Source of the DNA: Allobosea sp. CRIB-10
GTDB taxonomy: Bacteria; Pseudomonadota; Alphaproteobacteria; Rhizobiales; Beijerinckiaceae
Direction: 5' to 3'
DNA length: 64,000 nt
Assembly (NCBI RefSeq): GCF_900112185.1
Contig: NZ_FOKP01000001.1
Span: 496,001-560,000 of the forward strand
In this document: one piece after another, positions 17,030 to 25,870 of the stretch
Layout: every line of letters begins with the position of its first letter
Position numbering within the stretch: position 1 is the stretch's first letter
The notes under the pieces: model-generated
What the model saw: only the letters and a program-made list of their open reading frames with translations
The model's database searches: none
What the model was told of the DNA's origin: nothing
Position numbers and translations under genes: made by a program

Positions 17030-17728
17030 CTACGGCCGGGCCATCCAGACCGGGGACCAGCCGCGCTGGCGCGCAGCCAGCGTGCCGCAATAGCCCGGCG
17101 CCGGCTCCAGATCGGCGAGCTGCCAGAGATCGGCTTCGGCCTGGTCGGATTCGACCGCCAGCAGCCGCGCCCTGAAGGGATCGAGCGAGACTTCGAAGCT
17201 CGACGGGCTGCCGTTGAGGCCGACACCGATCGCCTTCAGGCAGGCCTCCTTGCGCGTCCAGCAGCGGATGAAGGATTCCTCGCGCAGTTCCGGAGTCAGA
17301 GCCGCGAGCATGGCGATTTCGCGCGGCGCAAGGCAACCAGCCAGAAGATCGGCCGAGACCGGCCTGATGCGCTCGATATCGACGCCGACGGACATGCCTT
17401 CCGCGACCGCGACGATCGCGAGCTCGCCTGAATGGCTGAGATTGAAGGCGATTGGCCGCCCGCGATATTCGTTCGCCAGAAACGGCTTGCCGAACGCCGT
17501 CTCGCCGAAGCGCAGCTGCGGCGGCGCGACCGGAATATAGAGCGCCAGGACGCGCCGCAGCCAATTCCGCGCCGCGATGAAGGCGATCCGCGCCTTCGCG
17601 TCATGAAAGCGATCGGCGCGGGAGCGCTCCTCATCCGACAGGATTCCGCGCCGCTCGGCAGCCTCGGCCGCCCGGAGATCGACCCGGCAGCACCAGAGGT
17701 GCACTTCGGAGGGCGGTAGCGGCATCAT
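17030..17728 (-). CDS. 4'-phosphopantetheinyl transferase, Sfp type
   Basis: 232 residues. The family motifs are all present: FNLSHSGELAIVAV, VGVDIERIRP (Mg-binding Asp and Glu) and WTRKEACLKAIGVGL. Sfp-type enzymes move the phosphopantetheine arm of CoA onto the serine of carrier domains, which here would be the PCP and ACP domains of the two adjacent synthetases. The start (ATG 17728) overlaps the stop of the flippase gene by 4 nt (ATGA), so it is translated from the same minus-strand transcript as the flippase. A second Met directly follows the first. It converges on the C-TE gene. Confidence 0.92.
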   Translation of the reverse strand: MMPLPPSEVHLWCCRVDLRAAEAAERRGILSDEERSRADRFHDAKARIAFIAARNWLRRVLALYIPVAPPQLRFGETAFGKPFLANEYRGRPIAFNLSHSGELAIVAVAEGMSVGVDIERIRPVSADLLAGCLAPREIAMLAALTPELREESFIRCWTRKEACLKAIGVGLNGSPSSFEVSLDPFRARLLAVESDQAEADLWQLADLEPAPGYCGTLAARQRGWSPVWMARP

Positions 17729-19098
17729 GGCGACGGCACCGGCACCACGCGACTGCCGGTCGGCCCGGCCGGCCGGCTCGCCAGCAGGCCAGGAATCCGG
17801 ATCGCGAGCACTACCAGCACGGTGAGCGCCGCCAGCTCCGACAGAAGGGTCACCGCGATCAGCCCGGCGACGCCGAAGGTCAGTGCCGCCGGATAGACCG
17901 CCAGCAGGTTAAAGCAGCCTCCGACGAGCGTCGCCATGAAGACGGGGCGGGTGCGCTCGAGCGCCCGGAACGCGCAGCCGAGAACCAGGCTCATCAGCGC
18001 CATCGGGAGAGCGAAGGAGTACCAGAAGAGCACCCAGTCGAATTCGAGGATCTCGCCGCCATAGAGCTGGTGCAGCAGCCACGGACCGAATAATCCGAGG
18101 CCGGCGACGGCGACGGCGCCGGTCAGGCCCGCAAAGAGCATGGTGTGACCGAGAATCCGATGGAGGCCCGGCATGCCGCCTTCCGCGAGGGCCTTTCCGG
18201 CCAAGGGCGGGACGATGTTCTCCAGCGCCTCACGCACCACGTTGAGGACGGCGAGCAGGCTCTGCGCCGCCCGCAAGGCACCGAGCACCTTCGGCCCGAA
18301 CAGGCCGGCAGTCACCAGGAGCCCGCTATACCCGAGCGCCCATTGCACCGAACCGGTGAGGACGAGCCAGCGTGCCGAGCGCCATTGCCGCCCGGTGACG
18401 CTGGTCAGGGTCTCCCGCCGCCACAGCAGCGGCCCCGACATGCGCAGGCCGCAGAGCGTCGAGATCGCGGCCGCGCCGGCCACGACCCAGAGCGCATTCG
18501 CGACGCTGATCATCCCGGCCTGCCAGAGGATGATGAGCGCACCCAGCTTGAGAGTCTGGTTGATCGTGTCGATCAGCAGGATGCCTGCGGGCCGGCTGCG
18601 GGCGAAAAGGTACCGCCGCAGGAAATCCTGCGTGAGATAGGAAGCGGCCGCCATCGCCCCCGGTAGCGCGGCCTCCGCGAGCGACGAAGCTGTGCCCGCA
18701 GCGAGCATCAGGACGGCAAAGATCGCGATGGTCGCAACGACCACGAAGCCTGCCTGATGCAGGAAGACGACGGTGTAATAGGCTTCCGCCTCCGCCCCGT
18801 CCTCCTTGGTGCCGATGCTCATCATCGGGCTGACGATCAGCCCGAGCTGCAGGCTCATCGCGAAAAAGAGCGCGAGCCAGACCATGGTGTAGAGGCCGAA
18901 GGCTTCGAGACCCAGTGCCCGCGCCAGCAGGATGGTCGTCAGGAAATTGCAGGCGCTGGACAAGAGCTGATCGCTAAAGGACAGCGCCGGATCGCGTAGC
19001 GCCCGAAGCCGCGCCGCCATGCTGGCCCGTGCCTTGTCGCCGGACCTGCCCGGTCCCGGAAGACCGCGCCCCTGGCCGATCTCGCGCGCGCGCTGCAT
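17725..19098 (-). CDS. Polysaccharide/lipid-linked oligosaccharide flippase-like membrane protein (MOP superfamily)
   Basis: 457 residues with about 12-14 predicted hydrophobic helices spread evenly along the protein, the pattern of Wzx/RfbX-type flippases. The N-terminal helix pair (SFSDQLLSSACNFLTTILLARALGLEAFGLYTM) is typical of that family. An internal ATG at 19020 may be the true start, removing a charged leader. In a polysaccharide locus such a protein moves lipid-linked repeat units to the periplasm. The overlap with the PPTase gene is unusual and raises the possibility that it handles a product of the NRPS pathway. It is divergent from the O-antigen ligase-like gene. Confidence 0.8.
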   Translation of the reverse strand: MQRAREIGQGRGLPGPGRSGDKARASMAARLRALRDPALSFSDQLLSSACNFLTTILLARALGLEAFGLYTMVWLALFFAMSLQLGLIVSPMMSIGTKEDGAEAEAYYTVVFLHQAGFVVVATIAIFAVLMLAAGTASSLAEAALPGAMAAASYLTQDFLRRYLFARSRPAGILLIDTINQTLKLGALIILWQAGMISVANALWVVAGAAAISTLCGLRMSGPLLWRRETLTSVTGRQWRSARWLVLTGSVQWALGYSGLLVTAGLFGPKVLGALRAAQSLLAVLNVVREALENIVPPLAGKALAEGGMPGLHRILGHTMLFAGLTGAVAVAGLGLFGPWLLHQLYGGEILEFDWVLFWYSFALPMALMSLVLGCAFRALERTRPVFMATLVGGCFNLLAVYPAALTFGVAGLIAVTLLSELAALTVLVVLAIRIPGLLASRPAGPTGSRVVPVPSP

Positions 19099-19314
19099 TC
19101 TTTAGTGCCCCAATCGCTGGTCGCCCGGCCGCATGGTCAGCCGAACTCTAGCGTCGTCCTGCTCTCGGCAGCGCTGGGCATAGGAGCTGCCCAAAAGGAA
19201 GGGGGACGGACAGCCTCGCCGGCATGGCTACCTCGGATGCCCAACCTGCTTCGGCTTGGCGGAGGATTACCTTCGTCACGCGACGGCGGTCGCCGCGCCG
19301 ATCGAGGGTTGACA

Positions 19315-22179
19315 GTGAGAGAACGACTACGAGTACCGACCGACGCCGCGTCCGAGCGGCGGGCGACCGATCGCTATCTGCCGATCCTGGCGCTGGGCTT
19401 TGCCGGCTATGTCGTGTTCGGAAAGAGCTTCGCCTATCTCGGCCTGCCGCCGCTCTTCGTCGGCGAGGTCCTGTTCGCGCTCGGGCTCCTCGCCTTCCTG
19501 GTCTCCGGCAGCGCGACGGCGCTGCTCAGCACCGTGCCGGCGATCAGCGCGGCACTGCTCATGGCCTGGGTGTTGCTGCGGACGCTGCAAGGCCTCGGTA
19601 GCTACGGGGTCGACGCGCTTCGCGACGGCGCGGTGGCCCTCTATGCCGGTTTCGGCTTCATCGTCGCCGCTTTGTTGATCGAGCGCCCGATCCGCATCGC
19701 CGAGATCGTCGGCTATTTCAGGGTGCACGCGCGCGTGCTCATCCCGATCGCGATCGTGCTCTATCTCATCGCGCGCTTCTTCGGCGCCCATATCCCGAAG
19801 GTGCCCGGGCAGAACATCGATATCATCTCGGTGCGCTCGGGAGAGCTCGCCGCGCATCTGTGCGGTGCGCTCGTGCTGGTCGTGGTCGGTCTCTGCAAGG
19901 TCAGCCGAACCTGGGTCGTCGCCTCTCTCGGCGCGGCTTTGCTCATCGCGAGCCAGAGCCGCGGCGGCATGCTGGCCCTGCTGATCCCACTGCTTGGGGC
20001 CATGATCCTGACCGGCCAGGTCGGTCGCCTCGCCGCCATCGCCGCCGTCCTCACACTCGTGATGCTCGTCGGCTATGCCATCGATTTCGAGATCGACCTG
20101 CCCCGCGGCGAACGGCCGATCAGTGCCGTCGCCGTGGTCGAGAATCTCACCAGCGTCGCCTCCGCGAGCGCCGCCAACAATCTCGACGGCACCAAGCTCT
20201 GGCGGCTGAGCTGGTGGCAGGCGATCCGCGACTACACGCTCCACGGCCCCTATTTCTGGACCGGCAAAGGCTTCGGCATGAGCCTGGCGGAGGCCGACGG
20301 CTTCGTCGTCGGGCTCGAACGTGGCGGGCCGGTCGTGCGCAGCCCCCACAGCGTGCACATGACCTACCTCGCCAGGGCCGGCGTGCCCGGGCTCGCGCTG
20401 TGGCTCCTGACCATCGGCAGCTGGACGATCGCGCTGCTGCGGGCCGCTCATCTCGCCTGGCGGCGCGGCGACCTCGACTGGGGGCGCTACTTCGTCTTCC
20501 TGGCCTGCTATTTCGCCTCGATCGTCATCGATGCCTCCTTCGACGTCGCGCTCGAAGGGCCGATGCTCGGCATCCCCTTCTGGATCGTGTTCGGCATCGG
20601 CGTCGGCTCGCTGATGGTCTACCGCGCCTGGCATGTCGTCGACGCGCCAGCTGGCTTCAGGAGCACGGCCCGCAACGGCGCACGCATCGCAGCCTTGGCC
20701 TTCCTTGTGGTCGCGACGCCGTTGGGCAGCTCCCGCCCCGAAGCTGCCGAGACCGCGGCTTGCCCGCCCGGTGCGATCCTTGTTCCGGTCGGCGCATCCA
20801 TCCAGGCGCTCGTCGAGAAGGCTCCTCCGGGAGCGGTCTTCTGCATCGCCGCCGGCGTCCACCGCGCCCAATCGATCACACCGAAGGACAGACAGGTCTT
20901 CATCGGCCAGCCCGGCGCCGTGCTGAACGGCGCCGAGCGGGTCAGCGACATCCGCCGGAAGGGAGCGTTCTGGATCACCGCCACGGGCCAACTCGAGGTC
21001 AGACCGTTCGGCAGCTGCCTTCCGCATCGGGCCCGGTGCAACGATCCGCGACGCTTTTTCCTCGACGACCAGCCACTGGAGCCGGTCGTCGACCGGGCCG
21101 ATCTCCAGCCCGGTCGCGTCTACTCCGATGCCGCGACCGGGCTGAGCTATCTCGCCGACGATCCGAGCGGCCGTGTCCTGGAACGGACGCGACAGCTCTA
21201 TGCGTTCGACAACGGCGGCGCACGCGGCGTGACCGTCAAAGGCCTGATCGTCGAGAAATATGCGACGCCCGCCCAGCAGGGCGCGATCTTCGGCGACGAG
21301 ACCCCCCGCGCCGCGGATTGGCTGATCGAGGACAACGAGGCTCGCTTCAACAGCGGGTCGGGCATCGCGACGGGCGCGAGGAGCGTCGTGCGCCGCAACA
21401 AGGTGCACCACAATGGGCAGCTCGGGATCTCGCCGAACGGCGCCGACGTCCTGATCGAAGGCAACGAGATCTACGAGAACAACATCTACGGCTTCGATGC
21501 CGGCTGGGAGGCCGGCGGCGTCAAGGCGGGCAAGGTCGAGCGCCTGACCCTGCGCGGCAACCATGTGCACGACAATTACGGCTCGGGCCTCTGGTGCGAT
21601 GTCGACTGCCGCAACGTCCTGTTCGAGAACAACCTCGTCGAGCGCAACGCGGATGCCGGCATCTTCTACGAAATCAGTTTCGAGGCGATCATCCGCAACA
21701 ATATCGTTCGCCTCAATGGGACCGGCCGCGGCGGCCAGCAGGGCAGCGTCTGGGTCTGGGGCGCCGGCATCCAGATCGCCGCATCGGAAGGCGTGCAGGT
21801 CTACGGCAACACCGTCACCGTGGCGGACGGCGGCACCGGGATCGTCATCGTCGATCAGGGACGGGAGCTGACTGACCAGCCCAAGCGCCGACACGGCGCT
21901 GGCAAGCTGCTCTACCGGACGATGCGCAACGCCGTGCATGACAACGAGATCGTCTATGAGGGCAGCTCTGGCTTGTCCGGCGGGGCGAGCGACGTCCCCG
22001 CGTCGAACCCCAACTTCGGGATCATCGAGACGGGCGCGAACCAGTTCGATCGCAACACCTATGTGCTGCGTCGATCGAGCGATGCCCGGTTTTTCATCTG
22101 GGGGCACGAACCGGTCGCCTATGAAACGTTCCGCAGCCTCGGCCAGGAGGCGAACGGCCGGGTCGTCAGACCAGACTAG
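19315..22179 (+). CDS. O-antigen ligase/polymerase-like membrane protein fused to a right-handed beta-helix domain
   Basis: 954 residues from GTG 19315, chosen for GAGGG at 19304-19308; TTG 19309, ATG 19237 and GTG 19105 are possible in the same frame. Residues about 20-450 hold roughly a dozen membrane helices with a large loop, as in Wzy/WaaL-type proteins. A further hydrophobic segment (AALAFLVVATPLG) leads into residues about 480-950. This part has repeated short strands rich in Asn and Gly (for example ENNIYGFD, FENNLVERNADAGIF, IRNNIVRLNG), the pattern of parallel beta-helix repeats seen in polysaccharide lyases and epimerases. I infer that the membrane part polymerises or ligates glycan while the beta-helix part acts on glycan in the periplasm. 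The fusion is in one uninterrupted frame. Confidence 0.8.
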   Translation: MRERLRVPTDAASERRATDRYLPILALGFAGYVVFGKSFAYLGLPPLFVGEVLFALGLLAFLVSGSATALLSTVPAISAALLMAWVLLRTLQGLGSYGVDALRDGAVALYAGFGFIVAALLIERPIRIAEIVGYFRVHARVLIPIAIVLYLIARFFGAHIPKVPGQNIDIISVRSGELAAHLCGALVLVVVGLCKVSRTWVVASLGAALLIASQSRGGMLALLIPLLGAMILTGQVGRLAAIAAVLTLVMLVGYAIDFEIDLPRGERPISAVAVVENLTSVASASAANNLDGTKLWRLSWWQAIRDYTLHGPYFWTGKGFGMSLAEADGFVVGLERGGPVVRSPHSVHMTYLARAGVPGLALWLLTIGSWTIALLRAAHLAWRRGDLDWGRYFVFLACYFASIVIDASFDVALEGPMLGIPFWIVFGIGVGSLMVYRAWHVVDAPAGFRSTARNGARIAALAFLVVATPLGSSRPEAAETAACPPGAILVPVGASIQALVEKAPPGAVFCIAAGVHRAQSITPKDRQVFIGQPGAVLNGAERVSDIRRKGAFWITATGQLEVRPFGSCLPHRARCNDPRRFFLDDQPLEPVVDRADLQPGRVYSDAATGLSYLADDPSGRVLERTRQLYAFDNGGARGVTVKGLIVEKYATPAQQGAIFGDETPRAADWLIEDNEARFNSGSGIATGARSVVRRNKVHHNGQLGISPNGADVLIEGNEIYENNIYGFDAGWEAGGVKAGKVERLTLRGNHVHDNYGSGLWCDVDCRNVLFENNLVERNADAGIFYEISFEAIIRNNIVRLNGTGRGGQQGSVWVWGAGIQIAASEGVQVYGNTVTVADGGTGIVIVDQGRELTDQPKRRHGAGKLLYRTMRNAVHDNEIVYEGSSGLSGGASDVPASNPNFGIIETGANQFDRNTYVLRRSSDARFFIWGHEPVAYETFRSLGQEANGRVVRPD

Positions 22180-22180
22180 A

Positions 22181-22235
22181 GCATTTTTGAGCGAAGTGGA
22201 CAGCGGTTCGCGTGAAGAAAATGCGATAAGACAAG
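22181..22235. repeat. REP-like intergenic element, copy 1
   Basis: Immediately after the beta-helix gene. Arms GCATTTT (22181-22187) and AAAATGC (22218-22224) flank a loop containing GAAGTGGACAGCGGTTC, and GATAAGACAA follows. The element at 40320 has the same loop core and trailing ACAA with a different but still complementary stem. I associate this core with dispersed repeats in Hyphomicrobiales; that is memory, not a search. Confidence 0.7.
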
Positions 22236-22241
22236 GGCCTA

Positions 22242-22278
22242 GAACATTTCCGCGATTGGAAGAATTGCGGAATTGTTC
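22242..22278. repeat. Imperfect 12-bp inverted repeat in the leader of the glycosyltransferase gene
   Basis: Arms GAACATTTCCGC (22242-22253) and GCGGAATTGTTC (22267-22278) pair with one mismatch round a 13-base loop. No T-run follows, so it is not a standard intrinsic terminator. It directly follows the REP-like element and may be part of the same composite repeat. Confidence 0.55.
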
Positions 22279-22356
22279 CAGTTCGATCAGCCCTGTCCTG
22301 CGGGTCGACACCGCGCCCGCCCTCGAAAGTCGCCGGGGTCAACGCAGGAGGAAGCA

Positions 22357-23217
22357 ATGCACCGGGACTTCGTCATTCTGGCTCTGGCCAAGGACTGCGC
22401 CGGCACGATCCCGCGCTTCCTGGAACTGCTCGCGACCCTGCGTCGCAACGGCATCAGCGTCACGGCCTTCGTCGGCGAGAACGGCTCCAGCGACGGAACG
22501 CAGGCCTTGCTTCAGCGTGCGCAGATGCTGGGCGGGATCACCCTCGTTCCGACCCCGTTCATGGCGGACGAGCCGCAACGGCTCCGGCGGATGGCTCTGG
22601 GACGCGAGCGGCTGAAGCACGAACTGGACGCATCGGGGATCCAGACCCGCTTCGTCTGCGTCCTCGACATCGACAACGTCATCGTCCAGCCGCCTTCGCC
22701 CGCCGCCTTGCTCGCAGCCGCGGCGAAACTCGATCGTCCGGGCGTTTTCGGCGTGTCGGCGAGCTCGCGCCCGCACTATTACGACCTCCTCGCCTTCGAG
22801 GATGAACATCGGTCCTTCACGACGCTTCTCGATGATCTAGCGCGCAGCCGATCCGACATCTTCCAGTATCATCGCTTCTTCCGTTCACGGATCTATCCGC
22901 ACCAGCAAGCGCTCACGAGCGATCGCGAGATCACCTGCGCCTCGACCTTCAACGGCCTTTGTCTCTACCGCGCCGAGATCTACCGACTGGGAACCTACGT
23001 CGATGCCGCTCCCGCCATCTGCGAGCACCTCGTCTTCAATCGCCACCTCGCTGCTCTGACCGGCGGGACCATGCTGATCGACCCTGGCCTGGTGCTGCGC
23101 ACACCCGCCGATCACGCCGAGCAAAGCTTGCTGCCCTTCGCCTGGCGGCGGCTCCGGAAGCTCGTCGCGCTATCGACGCAACGGCGACTTCGCCGGCCGG
23201 GCCTGCTCGCCAGATGA
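22357..23217 (+). CDS. Glycosyltransferase-like protein (GT2/CAP59-like)
   Basis: 286 residues from ATG 22357, with a strong AGGAGG at 22346-22351. The N-terminus (DFVILALAKDC, then VGENGSSDGT) has the nucleotide-sugar binding pattern of GT-A folds. LDIDNVIV at about residue 108 could be the acidic metal-binding motif. The GENGSSDGT segment recalls cryptococcal-type mannosyltransferases (CAP59 family) as well as GT2 enzymes, and I cannot decide between them. No membrane segment is evident, so it probably acts on the cytoplasmic face. It is the last gene of this polysaccharide block before the AT-rich island. Confidence 0.65.
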   Translation: MHRDFVILALAKDCAGTIPRFLELLATLRRNGISVTAFVGENGSSDGTQALLQRAQMLGGITLVPTPFMADEPQRLRRMALGRERLKHELDASGIQTRFVCVLDIDNVIVQPPSPAALLAAAAKLDRPGVFGVSASSRPHYYDLLAFEDEHRSFTTLLDDLARSRSDIFQYHRFFRSRIYPHQQALTSDREITCASTFNGLCLYRAEIYRLGTYVDAAPAICEHLVFNRHLAALTGGTMLIDPGLVLRTPADHAEQSLLPFAWRRLRKLVALSTQRRLRRPGLLAR

Positions 23218-24156
23218 TCGATGCAACGGAGGCTGCAATCCAAAGCGCGCGAATGTGAACAGCCGTCAACAACGATCTTGGTCAATGCCTAAGGATTCGG
23301 CATTTCACACGAGATTTCGTGGAAGGTTCGCAGGGTCGAAGCTGCGATCACGAATTTCTTACCACGAGGGCTTTGGCGCTACCCACTGCCTAGCTTTTGA
23401 GAGCAGAATGCACTTCAAGAACAACAAAAACCTGACAAGAATCAGGACATCGAACTGTCAGCGTATAATTCATTTATTCTGGAAACTATGAACATAAATT
23501 AATATCTTGAATCTCATTCTAAAATTTAAATTCAGAAATTCTATGAGATTTTATTGGCGTAATTACATCAACATTGATTCATAACTTAATACACTCGAAC
23601 TTTGCAAGCCTCAAAAAACCCTCAAGATACAACTTATGTTAGAAATCGAGACTCGCAAAAACCATTTGAGACTGTCCTATTTAATTTCTGGCAGACAAAT
23701 CCCGATAGTATGTTATCATCAGCAGGAAAATACGTATTCAGGGTTGGGAGGTCGTGTTCGATCTACGCCGACAGCGAATTGGCTTATTGTCATAGTGGCA
23801 TTTTTTAGTGAAGGTTTTTATAGGAAATCGAATGCAAGCTGAAAAAATATTGACCCTATATCGGATGTAGATGCGGGTTTTTGCTTCACATTCCGCTAGG
23901 TAAGTATCGGGTCTAAAATTTTGCGTTCCTAAAATTCACTGCCGCGATACGCGCCATAGCAAATTCTATAAATATTTTTCTAAGAAAAATAGAAATCATT
24001 GAACCTATATAGGAAATATTCTAGTTTATATAAGTAATATATAAATTCATTCATAATAAATAGAATCCTTTAATTTAGAAAACCAACAGAATTCGGAGAA
24101 CCAAAACACACAGCACTCCTCGCTTAATTAGTTATCAATCCAGGAGGTCTGCCAGC
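23218..24156. other. AT-rich non-coding island
   Basis: About 0.9 kb with no gene I can support. Hand counts of single 60-base lines give 15 G+C at 23461-23520 and 10 G+C at 24001-24060, against 40 in a typical coding line (22741-22800). The AT-rich part spans roughly 23400-24130 and ends abruptly just before the AGGAGG (24142-24147) of the gene at 24157. Open frames inside it are short and have no family resemblance. It may be foreign DNA, a silenced region or a long promoter for the regulatory genes. I saw no transposase and no flanking repeats. Confidence 0.7.
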
Positions 24157-24714
24157 GTGACTGCACCCGTCGCCAACGCAGCTCTGCCGAATATCGGCTC
24201 GCTCGACATCGGCATCGATCACCATGGTCTTTTCAGCACCTTGGTCTCCGACATGGCCGAGCTGCTGGAGAGCATCGCGGGCATCGATGACGCATGCGCT
24301 TATGTCAGTGGCATCGCAGCACGCTTGGGGGCGGACATCGAGCAGCGTTACAAGACCGCGCTCGGCATTCAACATTTCAATCGCGATCAGTTGATCGAGG
24401 TACTGATCGATCTGAAGAATCGCGCCGGCGGGAAATTCTCCGTCATCGAGCAAAGCGACGAGCGGATCGTCTTTGGCAATTGCGCCTGTCCGCTCGGGGA
24501 TGCCGCTGCGAACCACCCTTCTCTTTGCATGCTGACCTCGAACATCTTCGGCCGCCTGACCGCGAACGCGGTCGGGTATGCCGCTGTCGATCTGGAGGAG
24601 ACGATCGCGAAAGGCGCGGCCGGATGCCGCGTGGTTCTCCATCTGAAGCGAACGGAACTGAGCCCGGATACGAGGGAATACTTCCGCGATGATGCATCTG
24701 CAGCTTCGCCATGA
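24157..24714 (+). CDS. MetOD1 (methanogen output domain 1)-like cytoplasmic sensor/regulator
   Basis: 185 residues from GTG 24157 with AGGAGG nine bases upstream. The C-terminal half has FGNCACPLG, then LCMLTSNIFGRLTANAVGYAAVDLEETIA and GCRVVLHL. I recognise this as the pattern of the MetOD1 family (often F.N..CPFG ... LC.MTS..FG). Three cysteines (NCAC and SLC) sit where a ligand or metal could bind. There is no membrane helix or signal peptide. It overlaps the histidine kinase gene by 26 nt, so it is presumably an accessory sensor or modulator of that kinase. Family function is poorly known. Confidence 0.65.
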   Translation: MTAPVANAALPNIGSLDIGIDHHGLFSTLVSDMAELLESIAGIDDACAYVSGIAARLGADIEQRYKTALGIQHFNRDQLIEVLIDLKNRAGGKFSVIEQSDERIVFGNCACPLGDAAANHPSLCMLTSNIFGRLTANAVGYAAVDLEETIAKGAAGCRVVLHLKRTELSPDTREYFRDDASAASP

Positions 24715-25870
24715 ACTAGATCTCGAAACCTATCTCGAGCCGTCGATCCTCGCCCTCAGCGACGGAAGCGTTCGCGCGCTCAACCGTGCCGCGAGCCAGA
24801 CCCTCAATTCCGCAAGCGCAACCCCGTCGTTGCTCGATCTGTGCACGAAACGGGTGGAAGCCCTGCGGAGCTATCTCCTCGCCTGCTCGGGCTCCCGCCA
24901 ACCGCTGATCGACAAGGTCAGCCTCGACGGCGCCGACGGCTCGGTTGACTATCGCTGCTTCGGCAACGTCCTGGTCCCGCGGACCCGAAACCGCCCGGCC
25001 ATACTCTTGTTGCGGCTGTTTCCGGTGCTCGACGCGCGCTTCTCTGCGGCTGCCGAACGGATGAGGCGCCTGACGGCGGAGCAGCAACGCCGCCTTGCCC
25101 AGCAGCAGTTCGACGAGCTACGCAGCGACCGTCTGAGGCTCGTCGAGCAATATTGCTTCGTCGCCGAAGCGCTGCGTGTTGTGGAGGCGCGGACACGCGA
25201 ACTTCAGACCGAGATGAGCCATATCCGCGCCGATGAGCGGGAGCGCATCGCGCAGGACCTGCACGACCATGCCGGGCAGGAAATGACCCGGGTCCTGGCC
25301 GAGCTGAGAGCATTGCAGGAGAGCGTGAAGGGGCCGGCGAAGCGGCGCCTCGACGAGATCGTCGAGCATGTCACCGGGGTCGGACGCAAGATCCATCATG
25401 CCGTCGTTGGCGGGCGGCTGCGCATCGTCGAGGAACTCGGCTTTGCCCGAGCCATCGAAACGATGGCGGCCTCGTTCGCGGCCGATGGCAAGCTCGATCT
25501 CTGCTTCAGGAAGAAGGGAGCCGTTCCCGAGGCTCTGCCGATCGCCGTCGAAAGCGCATTGTATCGTGTGGCTCAGGAGGCGCTGACGAACGTGCTCAAG
25601 CACGCACATGGCGCCCGGAAGGTCGAGCTCCTTCTGGAATTCACCGGCCACTCGCTGTCGTTGGTGATCGCCGACGACGGCGCGGGTTGCCCGGCGAAGG
25701 CCGCACAAGGCGTGGGGAGCGAGAATGCCGGCATCGGACTTCGCGGAATGCGCCAGCGCATGGACGACATTGGCGGCACCTTCGACATTGGTCCTCGCCC
25801 CGGCGCCGGCACGATCGTCACGGCGACAGTGGCGTTGGCCTGCAAAATGCATGGTGACGCTCCGTCATGA
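24689..25870 (+). CDS. Soluble sensor histidine kinase, NarL/UhpB (HisKA_3) type
   Basis: 393 residues; the start is ATG 24689 or 24692 inside the end of the previous gene. No membrane helix is seen, so the kinase is cytosolic. Residues about 1-150 are an unassigned sensory region, followed by a probable helical linker (150-180). The phosphoacceptor is in ERERIAQDLHDHAGQEM. The ATPase part has VAQEALTNVLKHAHG (N box), IADDGAGC (G1) and GIGLRGMRQRM (G2). Together these mark the HPK7/HisKA_3 class. Its stop overlaps the start of a NarL/FixJ-type regulator (ATGA, 25867-25870), which is its likely partner. Confidence 0.92.
   Translation: MMHLQLRHELDLETYLEPSILALSDGSVRALNRAASQTLNSASATPSLLDLCTKRVEALRSYLLACSGSRQPLIDKVSLDGADGSVDYRCFGNVLVPRTRNRPAILLLRLFPVLDARFSAAAERMRRLTAEQQRRLAQQQFDELRSDRLRLVEQYCFVAEALRVVEARTRELQTEMSHIRADERERIAQDLHDHAGQEMTRVLAELRALQESVKGPAKRRLDEIVEHVTGVGRKIHHAVVGGRLRIVEELGFARAIETMAASFAADGKLDLCFRKKGAVPEALPIAVESALYRVAQEALTNVLKHAHGARKVELLLEFTGHSLSLVIADDGAGCPAKAAQGVGSENAGIGLRGMRQRMDDIGGTFDIGPRPGAGTIVTATVALACKMHGDAPS

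Noticed and set aside
23255..23842. Three short open frames in the AT-rich island
   Set aside because: No convincing ribosome binding sites, no recognisable families, and composition unlike coding DNA of this genome.
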